A DNA stretch of 64,000 bases, from positions 4,375,322 through 4,439,321 of the forward strand of contig NZ_KB235922.1 in the NCBI RefSeq assembly GCF_000332195.1, written 5' to 3'. Shown one piece after another: positions 57,331-64,000 of this stretch (the first letter of the stretch is position 1; each line of letters begins with the position of its first letter). Made by a program: the position numbers and the translations under genes. This DNA is from Pleurocapsa sp. PCC 7319 (GTDB lineage Bacteria; Cyanobacteriota; Cyanobacteriia; Cyanobacteriales; Xenococcaceae). The notes under the pieces are model-generated. The model made no database searches, was not told the DNA's origin, and worked only from the letters and a program-made list of their open reading frames with translations.

Positions 57331-58923
57331 CTATTCTTCTTCCGAATGAGCTTTTGGCAATTGCAGTACATAACGATAGCTAGAATTTGGAGAACCTTGA
57401 ACTACTACTTGACCTTCATGTAGTTCGGTTAAATGACAACAAAAAAGTAATCCCAAAATGTCACGGGGAATTTTATTTGTCTCTTTATCTAGAGTGTCTC
57501 CTTGATCGATGAGCATCATCAAAGAAGAGGAAGTTAACACCTGATGATTACTCAGAGAAATATCGCTCATTCCGGCATTAAAACTATTGTGATGGTGACT
57601 ATTGGAATCAGCTTGACTCAAGGTTAAGGCTTTAGTAATTGCCTGGGAATGAAGATTTACTTCAGCAAAACCTTCTCCTAACCAAGGGTGAGAAACCCCG
57701 ACCGCAATATTCAAAGCTTTATTTCGTCTTGAAACATGAACCTTTATTTCACCTCCAGCTTCCGACATCTCCAAAACGCTAGTAATTAGATAATAAAGAG
57801 CTTGCTTAACTTTTTCTTTATCCAAAGACCAAATTCGATTTCCTGGCTCAATCGAAAGATGCAATATCTGCTGATGCTGTTTAGCAGTATCCATCAAGCT
57901 ATTAATTACCTGCTGGCAAAGCATTTCAATATCTACAGAAGCATAATGAACTGTCGTATCCTGTTCATTTAAAACTCCTAAGCTAACAATTTCGTCAACT
58001 AACGAAATTAAATTTTGACCACTATCGTGAATAATTTCTAGATATTCTCTTTGTTTGAGAGTTAATGGACCATAAACTTCTCTATGTAATACACTAGCCA
58101 TGCCAATTACAGAAGTAAGAGGTGTTCTCAACTCTTGAGTCAATTGTGACAGTAACTTAATTTTAATCGGATTAGCAGTAGCAATGGTGTAATCTGAATT
58201 TTGCTCAATCGTTCTCTGTGTACTAGTCTGTTCAATTAGTGTTGATTTAGATCCATTGTCTGCGGCTAATCTCGGTAAGCTAGAACTCAGGTCTCTATTT
58301 AAAATCAGACTATTAGTATTTTGCCACTCGGGCTTTTTAGAATTTGCTGTAGATATTTCTGGTAGGGTTTTGAGCATTTGATTGCGTTCAAATTCTCCTA
58401 GGCACCAACGAGCTAGCAAAGCCAAATGCTCTACATCACGATCGTGAAATTGTCTCGTTTCCCAATCCATGACTTCCAAAGTTCCAATACACAACCCGGC
58501 AGAAGTGATTAAGGGAACTCCTAAATAGGCTCTAATGCCATAATGCTGGGTTAAAACACTATTGGCAAAAACAGCATCACTTAAAGTATTGTCAATAACC
58601 AGTGGCTGTTCACTATCGATTACGTAATTACTAAAAGACTCGTTCAAAGTAATTGTTCTCTGAGCCGCTAGCTGGTTCATTAAACCGGTCGTTGATAGAC
58701 CCACTGCTGACTTAAACCACAGCTCATCTTCCACAACTAAGCCCAAAATACATATTGGCGCGCCAGAAAAAGACGCGGCTTTTTGAGTCGCCTCTTCAAA
58801 AATGGGAACTGCTTCAGATACTAATAAACCTAGTTTACAAAGAGCTGATAACCTTGCTTGCTCCCTCGCTGAAGGAGTAAGACCGTCCAAACGGCAAAAA
58901 AGTCTGTTTTTTGGTTTAGTCAT
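57331..58923 (-). CDS. GAF-domain protein with degenerate histidine-kinase core
   Basis: I used ATG 58923; a GTG at 58959 is in frame. Residues 35-180 form a GAF domain (VSEAVPIFEEATQKAASF, LGVPLITSAGLCIGTLEVMD). The HisKA-like helix reads LTQELRTPLTSVIGMASVL: the phospho-acceptor His is a Gln. The ATPase region (VKQALYYLITSVLEMSEAG) lacks the N-box Asn, and no D-x-G-x-G or G-x-G-x-G loop is present. It is therefore unlikely to be an active kinase and may act as a regulatory or dimerising pseudokinase. It is 44 bases upstream of the ictB-like gene on the same strand. Confidence 0.8.
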   Translation of the reverse strand: MTKPKNRLFCRLDGLTPSAREQARLSALCKLGLLVSEAVPIFEEATQKAASFSGAPICILGLVVEDELWFKSAVGLSTTGLMNQLAAQRTITLNESFSNYVIDSEQPLVIDNTLSDAVFANSVLTQHYGIRAYLGVPLITSAGLCIGTLEVMDWETRQFHDRDVEHLALLARWCLGEFERNQMLKTLPEISTANSKKPEWQNTNSLILNRDLSSSLPRLAADNGSKSTLIEQTSTQRTIEQNSDYTIATANPIKIKLLSQLTQELRTPLTSVIGMASVLHREVYGPLTLKQREYLEIIHDSGQNLISLVDEIVSLGVLNEQDTTVHYASVDIEMLCQQVINSLMDTAKQHQQILHLSIEPGNRIWSLDKEKVKQALYYLITSVLEMSEAGGEIKVHVSRRNKALNIAVGVSHPWLGEGFAEVNLHSQAITKALTLSQADSNSHHHNSFNAGMSDISLSNHQVLTSSSLMMLIDQGDTLDKETNKIPRDILGLLFCCHLTELHEGQVVVQGSPNSSYRYVLQLPKAHSEEE

Positions 58924-58959
58924 ATTGTTGACTCGTAACCCTAAATCTACTGATTGCAC

Positions 58960-59502
58960 TTGTATTACTGAATTTTAATAAGAGTTATTGTATGTGGCTT
59001 TTCAAATCATTCGGTTCCAATATCTCTGAAGAGACTTCGACCAGAATTAAGCCTGATAAGTTTTAGCCAGCTGTCTGGCAGATCAATTTTGATCTGCATT
59101 ACCAGATTAAAATTTTGAACCTTATATATTCAGGATTAATTTAGGTATGGAATATACTGCTCCATCATGGGGAAAAACTCAATAAATTTGAAAATTCGCT
59201 CATATTTTGATAGCAGAATGACAAAAAGCATTAATATTAGATTGCTAATTATGTCTCATAAATCATTTTTTCTGGCGACAGAAATACAATTTAAGCACTT
59301 CTTAGCTGACTATTTTTAAAGTTCCCGAAAAACTCTCTGAACGAACATTTTAAGCAGAAATTCCGAAAATAATGATATTTGAATACCAAAAACCTCTTTG
59401 ATTCATTTGATGTTCAAGCCAGCAGATAGAATCAGACCTTGCTATGTTTAGATTTTGAAGTCTCAATTCCTATTCAGATTACTAGTAAATATTAAAGAGC
59501 TT
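58960..59502. other. 540-bp AT-rich spacer without a convincing gene
   Basis: Only very short ORFs without family features are present. There is a short inverted motif CTGGCAGATC-AATTTT-GATCTGCATTACCAG near 59073-59105. I see no repeat shared with the other spacers. Confidence 0.5.
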
Positions 59503-60195
59503 TCAATTTGTTTGTGACCAAGCCGGATGAGCAAAAATGGCATCGATAACTCTTACCCCCCGTAACTGATTAGATAAGGGAAGATGACCCTTAGGAGCCG
59601 TTAAATCCCAGGTAAACTCTTTCGGATAACGAGTCCAAGAATTTCCAGCTTTCCAACCGATCTTAGTCCACAGTTTGGAGAAATCTTTACCTACAGATAG
59701 CCAAATTCGCCTTTGTACCGAAAAGCCAAATTTTCCTTCTGAATGCATTAGCCACAGCTTATCTAAGGTAAGAAGATCTTCAATGGGAAAACTTTCTACC
59801 TCAGTAAAATAAATCCACTTTCGTTCAATTGCCGCTGAACCCGCCAATTCACAAAGTTTCTGTAAAGTCACAATATCTGCTCTCTGAAAATCTTGCTGAG
59901 CAAGTAGCTCTTGTAAAGGTCGATAATCAACATTATGCTCTGATTTTAGGGATACGACACCATGAGGAAAATTGCTGGCTAAGAACTCCTGAGTTCTCCT
60001 ATTTTTGTCGAGATAAAGGGTTTGATATGCCTGACCTAAAGCCAGATTATCAGATTCTTTTCCTAAAGAAATCATCCAATCCATTAGTGTTTCCAAACCA
60101 GCTTCCCCTTCTTTTAACAACTGGGGAATTAGTTTTGATTGGTTTTTTTCGGATTCGGAATATATGGGGTGATTTAGACCGCTAATATCTTTCAT
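59503..60195 (-). CDS. gun4: GUN4, Mg-chelatase activator
   Basis: The 230-residue protein has an N-terminal helical bundle (GEAGLETLMDWMISLGKESD) and the GUN4 core: YRPLQELLAQQDFQRADIVT, KLCELAGSAAIERKWIYFTE, DKLWLMHSEGKFGFSVQRRIW and GNSWTRYPKEFTWDLTAPKG. This matches the cyanobacterial Gun4 over its whole length. Gun4 binds protoporphyrin IX and Mg-protoporphyrin and stimulates Mg-chelatase in chlorophyll synthesis. ATG start at 60195. Confidence 0.95.
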   Translation of the reverse strand: MKDISGLNHPIYSESEKNQSKLIPQLLKEGEAGLETLMDWMISLGKESDNLALGQAYQTLYLDKNRRTQEFLASNFPHGVVSLKSEHNVDYRPLQELLAQQDFQRADIVTLQKLCELAGSAAIERKWIYFTEVESFPIEDLLTLDKLWLMHSEGKFGFSVQRRIWLSVGKDFSKLWTKIGWKAGNSWTRYPKEFTWDLTAPKGHLPLSNQLRGVRVIDAIFAHPAWSQTN

Positions 60196-60425
60196 AAAAA
60201 TTCTTTCCTCTAGCGGTTAGTCTGCCACTATAAAAAATCTAGGGGTGCAGAGTAAGCCTTATACAAAAACTTTTTCGTTTTATTTTTGAGTGTTTATACT
60301 CAGTTGATCCTAAGCAAATAATATCATGGTTTGGCTCTTGCCACAGTCTAAAGTTATTGTCGAATCACTATTCATTGTGCTTACTTGCTTAACTTTGTTC
60401 ATTTTGCAGCTAGTTAGCGAAGAGT

Positions 60426-61151
60426 TTATTTAGATTCTACTTTTTCATAACCCTGCTCATAAGCGAAACGAACTAACTGGGTGCGATTACTTAAATTAAG
60501 TTTATTCAAAATATTACTGAGATGTGTTTGAACAGTACGAGGACTAATAAACAAACGCTCACTAATCTGCTTATTGGTAAATCCTTGAATGGTTTCCCAA
60601 AAGACTCTTTCTTCTGCTGGAGTTAAAGGTAAAGGTTCTGGTGCAGTCGATTGCTCAGTATTTGATGTTTTTTCTCTAGTATTATCTTGTGGCTCGAAGT
60701 TATCTTTAACAGTGTTGAGAATATTGGTGGATTGAGCACTTACTAATTGTTCAATTAAATGGACAATCTCTGCATGCACTCGACGAGAACGCTCGATCAA
60801 TGCCTCAATATTAGCCAGTAATTCCTTCATTTCAAAAGGTTTGACTAGATAATTATCTGCACCAATGGAATGCCCTTGAATTCGGTAATCTAGCTCATCT
60901 TTAGCTGACAGAAAAATGAAAGGAATCAGTTTTCCCGAAGGTTGCGATCGCAATTGGCGACAAAATTCAAAGCCATTCATTTCCGGCATGGAAACATCAG
61001 ACACAATGATATCTGGTACATCTTGACTGAATTTTTTTAACGCCTCTTTGGCTGAGCTGACCGAAATTACTTGATATCCTCTTTGCTCTAAGGAATTTTG
61101 CAATACCTTTCGCAAAATGAGGTCATCGTCTACTACCAATATTTTCTTCAT
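60426..61151 (-). CDS. LuxR/NarL-type response regulator
   Basis: The 241-residue protein has an N-terminal receiver with all key residues (LVVDDDLIL, VSDVSMPEMNG with phospho-Asp, FLSAKDE, NYLVKPFEMKEL). A linker follows, and then a GerE-type helix-turn-helix (TPAEERVFWETIQGFTNKQI, FISPRTVQTHLSNIL). It binds DNA upon phosphorylation. It resembles cyanobacterial Rre1/Ycf29-class regulators in the receiver sequence, but I do not assign a symbol. A small open frame at 60326-60433 on the other strand overlaps its 3' end. Confidence 0.92.
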   Translation of the reverse strand: MKKILVVDDDLILRKVLQNSLEQRGYQVISVSSAKEALKKFSQDVPDIIVSDVSMPEMNGFEFCRQLRSQPSGKLIPFIFLSAKDELDYRIQGHSIGADNYLVKPFEMKELLANIEALIERSRRVHAEIVHLIEQLVSAQSTNILNTVKDNFEPQDNTREKTSNTEQSTAPEPLPLTPAEERVFWETIQGFTNKQISERLFISPRTVQTHLSNILNKLNLSNRTQLVRFAYEQGYEKVESK

Positions 61152-61503
61152 ACTTTGTATTATTTAAGTAGGAAATTAAGTCGTGTATTCTTTATTTATA
61201 TATACTGAATTACTGCCACTTGTCTTTATTTTGTTAGCGTAATCTATTATTCAGCTTTGACAGGAGAATAAAAAATTTGACATATTTTTGGCAAATTTCT
61301 AAAAACCAGTATAATCAGTAGCTTTTAAAAAGTTGCACTAGGAGTTAACATTTACAGTTTTAAGGGTTATTTAAGATAGTCTTTTTATTTTATGGTTATT
61401 TATTGAAGAATACAAAATAGATAATCTTGCTACTGTCAATTGAGGGGGATTTAATTGTACTGTAGCTATATTCTATTTTTTCTGGATCCAAATTATATAT
61501 TTT

Positions 61504-62928
61504 ATGTACGAAAAACTCACCCCGCCAACCGCCGGCTCTAAAATAACTTTTCAAGATGGTAAGCCTATTGTTCCCCACGATCCAATTATTCCCTTTATTC
61601 GTGGAGACGGTACGGGGGTTGATATTTGGCCTGCCACCGAAACCGTTATTAATGCTGCGGTAAAAGCTGCTTACGGCGAACAGCGTAAAATTCATTGGTT
61701 CAAAGTATATGCGGGAGATGAAGCCTGCGATCAATACGGTACTTATCAGTATCTTCCACAGGATACTTTAGATGCGATTAAAGAATATGGAATAGCAATC
61801 AAAGGACCTCTAACTACTCCGGTGGGTGGGGGAATTCGCTCTCTGAATGTGGCTTTGCGCCAAATATTTCAACTTTATGCTTGTGTACGTCCTTGTCGTT
61901 ATTATCAAGGAACCCCATCTCCTCACAAATATCCTGAAAAGCTGGAAGTAATTATCTATCGCGAAAATACTGAAGATATTTATTTGGGAATTGAATGGAA
62001 ACAGGGAGATGAAATTGGCGGTAAGTTAATTAATTTACTCAATCAAGAGTTAATTCCCAGTACTCCTGAACATGGCAATAAACAAATTCCTTTAGATGCA
62101 GGAATTGGGATTAAGCCTATTAGTAAAACGGGATCTCAACGCTTAATTAGAAGAGCAATTCAGCATGCCTTGCGACTTCCCTCAAACAAACAGCAAGTCA
62201 CCTTGGTACACAAAGGAAATATAATGAAATACACCGAAGGTGCTTTTCGTGATTGGGGTTATGAATTGGCTACTACAGAATTTCGTAGTGATTGTATTAC
62301 CGAACGAGAATCTTGGATTTTAAGTAATAAAGAAGCTAATCCCCAAATTACTTTAGAAGAAAATGCTCGTCAGCTAGAACCTGGATATGATGCTTTAACC
62401 TCGGAAAAACAGCAAAAAATATGTCAGGAAGTTCAAGCGGTGCTAGACGAAATTTGGGAGACTCATGGCGAGGGTAAATGGAAAAATAAGGTAATGATCA
62501 ACGATCGCATTGCGGATAGTATTTTTCAGCAAATTCAAACTCGCCCTAATGAATATTCCATTCTTGCTACGATGAACTTAAACGGTGACTATATTTCTGA
62601 TGCTGCCGCAGCAATTGTAGGTGGTTTAGGCATGAGTCCTGGAGCTAACATTGGTGATAATTGCGCTATATTTGAGGCTACTCACGGTACTGCTCCGAAA
62701 CACGCGGGTTTAGATCGGATTAATCCTGGCTCGGTTATTCTCTCTGGCGTAATGATGTTAGAGTTTATGGGATGGCAGGAGGCTGCTGATTTAATTCAAA
62801 CTGGCTTGGCTAAGGCGATCGCTAACCGCGAAGTAACCTATGATTTAGCCAGATTAATGGATCCTCCCGTAGATCCCCCACTCAAATGCTCTGAGTTTGC
62901 TCAAGCAATTATTAAACACTTTGCTTGA
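61504..62928 (+). CDS. icd: NADP-dependent isocitrate dehydrogenase
   Basis: The 474-residue enzyme begins [20 protein letters not shown] and has [36 protein letters not shown] with the substrate-contact Ser/Asn/Arg, [14 protein letters not shown] and [19 protein letters not shown]. It converts isocitrate to 2-oxoglutarate, the carbon skeleton for nitrogen assimilation in cyanobacteria, making NADPH. The 61151-61503 spacer ahead has no gene. Downstream, a Ser/Thr kinase starts at 63177. Confidence 0.96.
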   Translation: MYEKLTPPTAGSKITFQDGKPIVPHDPIIPFIRGDGTGVDIWPATETVINAAVKAAYGEQRKIHWFKVYAGDEACDQYGTYQYLPQDTLDAIKEYGIAIKGPLTTPVGGGIRSLNVALRQIFQLYACVRPCRYYQGTPSPHKYPEKLEVIIYRENTEDIYLGIEWKQGDEIGGKLINLLNQELIPSTPEHGNKQIPLDAGIGIKPISKTGSQRLIRRAIQHALRLPSNKQQVTLVHKGNIMKYTEGAFRDWGYELATTEFRSDCITERESWILSNKEANPQITLEENARQLEPGYDALTSEKQQKICQEVQAVLDEIWETHGEGKWKNKVMINDRIADSIFQQIQTRPNEYSILATMNLNGDYISDAAAAIVGGLGMSPGANIGDNCAIFEATHGTAPKHAGLDRINPGSVILSGVMMLEFMGWQEAADLIQTGLAKAIANREVTYDLARLMDPPVDPPLKCSEFAQAIIKHFA

Positions 62929-63176
62929 AAAAGTCCAGCATTTATAGCGGTTAATACTCTACTAACAGAGTTGTTTTCAGTATTGTATTAACCAAATTTA
63001 AAAGTTATTCAAGATCGAGAAGCTTAATTGTTAATCATGTTTTATGCAAAATGTTTTATGCAAAATCCTTTGATATAGTCTTGTATATCGGTTATCAATA
63101 AGTAGAATCAAACTATTATATTGTTAATAATTTCCCATTTCTTCGCCCAGTTAAACTTATTCAATTGCCCAATCTT

Positions 63177-64000
63177 ATGTCTGATGAGCTAATAGGCGGA
63201 CGCTACCGAGTTATCGATTGTCTGAGAACTACAGGCTTTTGTGAAACTTATGTAGCAGAGGACACCCATCTTCCTGGAGATCCTCACCCCCGTTGTGTAG
63301 TCAAAAAACTACAACCTCAATCCAACGAAGATTTTGTTTTGGAAACTGCTAGAAGACTATTTGACAGTGAGGCTAAAGTACTTTACAAGCTTAACGATCA
63401 CCGGCAAATTCCTCGTCTGTTAGCGCATTTGGAAGTAAACGAAGAATTTTATTTGGTACAAGAATATATTGAGGGCAAAGATCTGAGCCAAACCGAAATT
63501 GTTCCTGGCAATCGTTGGTCAGAACATCGAGTACGGGATTTTTTAATTGAAGTATTAGAAATACTATCCTTTGTCCATCAAAATAATGTAATTCATCGAG
63601 ATATTAAGCCTTCTAATTTAATTCGTCGTGCTGCTGATGGCAAGATTTTTTTAATTGATTTTGGTGCGGTTAAAGAAATTACTAATATGACTCTCACCGA
63701 AGGTCAGGGGAATGTGTTGACCGTGGCTATTGGTACTCCTGGTTATATGGCTAGTGAACAACAAAGAGGAGACCCACGCTTTAATAGTGATATTTATGCT
63801 TTGGGCGTAACTGCTATCCAGGCTCTGACTGGGTTCCATCCTGACCAACTACCCCGCGATCGCGATACTGGGGAAATTAGATGGCGTGAACACGTTCCTG
63901 AATGTAGTGAGGAATTAGCTCGCATCCTCGATAAAATGGTACGGAATGATTTTCTCCAGCGTTATAAAAATGCTAGTGAAGCTCTAGATGATATTCGCAA
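63177..64000 (+). CDS. Serine/threonine protein kinase (cut by window edge)
   Basis: The protein from ATG 63177 has the kinase subdomains: glycine loop GGRYRVIDCLRTTGFCETYV, catalytic Lys in CVVKKLQP, the E-x-E lobe FDSEAKVL, catalytic loop VIHRDIKPSNLI, IDFGAVKE (DFG) and GTPGYMASEQQRG (activation/P+1 segment). The C-lobe is in place (YALGVTAIQALTGFHP). It is a Hanks-type kinase of the cyanobacterial SpkB/PknB-like group. The gene continues beyond the right edge, so C-terminal domains are unknown. Confidence 0.93.
   Translation, partial: MSDELIGGRYRVIDCLRTTGFCETYVAEDTHLPGDPHPRCVVKKLQPQSNEDFVLETARRLFDSEAKVLYKLNDHRQIPRLLAHLEVNEEFYLVQEYIEGKDLSQTEIVPGNRWSEHRVRDFLIEVLEILSFVHQNNVIHRDIKPSNLIRRAADGKIFLIDFGAVKEITNMTLTEGQGNVLTVAIGTPGYMASEQQRGDPRFNSDIYALGVTAIQALTGFHPDQLPRDRDTGEIRWREHVPECSEELARILDKMVRNDFLQRYKNASEALDDIR

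Noticed and set aside
60326-60433. 35-codon hydrophobic ORF (MVWLLPQSKVIVESLF...) on the plus strand
   Set aside because: It overlaps the 3' end of the LuxR-type regulator and has no clear ribosome site or family; it may be a small membrane peptide but I cannot support it.

Overview
The window is chromosomal DNA from a cyanobacterium. The evidence is the large number of GCGATCGC (HIP1) octamers, the photosystem II genes psbM and psb28, crtH, gun4, an ictB-like gene, a CpeY-type phycoerythrin bilin lyase, several cyanobacteria-restricted DUF families, and an rRNA operon with tRNA-Ile and tRNA-Ala in the spacer. A CpeY homologue suggests that the organism makes phycoerythrin, although no phycoerythrin structural gene lies here. 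AT-rich spacers and many degenerate repeats fit a large-genome unicellular, baeocystous or filamentous lineage. I cannot fix the genus.

Layout. 1-9 kb: GST tail (cut by the window edge), VWA protein, HEAT-repeat protein, rubredoxin, VOC protein, then DUF421, fatty acid hydroxylase, DUF998, metallophosphoesterase and a secreted repeat protein. 9-14.4 kb: gene remnants, a lipid kinase, and a tightly overlapping minus-strand operon of a double-domain KaiC-like ATPase, a degenerate receiver and a pseudoreceiver-histidine kinase. 14.7-22.5 kb: WGxxGxxG protein, FAD-Rieske oxidoreductase, DUF2993 protein, RsbRD-type histidine kinase, two Crp-family regulators and a CheY-like protein, with mobile repeats between them. 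23-28 kb: two HEAT-repeat bilin-lyase-type genes, a truncated SNF2 helicase, RidA, 4'-phosphopantetheinyl transferase and a ferredoxin. 28.5-36.4 kb: psbM, a C15-peptidase-like gene, DUF3531, the rRNA operon (minus strand) and glyQ. 36.7-48 kb: murE, a glutaredoxin-like gene, DUF2811, pentapeptide and ferritin-like proteins, a graveyard of two broken genes and a MITE, an alanine-glyoxylate aminotransferase, 1-Cys peroxiredoxin, psb28, DUF1361, gluconokinase and crtH. 48.5-55 kb: a vanadium haloperoxidase with a hemolysin-like tail, followed by a translationally coupled pair of a NapH-like membrane Fe-S protein and an FHA-flavin reductase-ferredoxin fusion. 55-64 kb: smpB, an ictB-like gene, a GAF/degenerate kinase, gun4, a LuxR-type response regulator, icd and a Ser/Thr kinase cut by the right edge.

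The parts most likely to be new are the KaiC-like/pseudoreceiver/kinase operon, the FHA-reductase plus membrane Fe-S pair, and a set of small non-autonomous elements. Several of these elements show terminal inverted repeats and target duplications. One inserted copy has its uninterrupted counterpart elsewhere in this window. Heptanucleotide repeat tracts are scattered through the spacers, sit in the rRNA internal transcribed spacer, and in one case run into a coding sequence. All function assignments come from reading motifs and recalling families; no database search was run.
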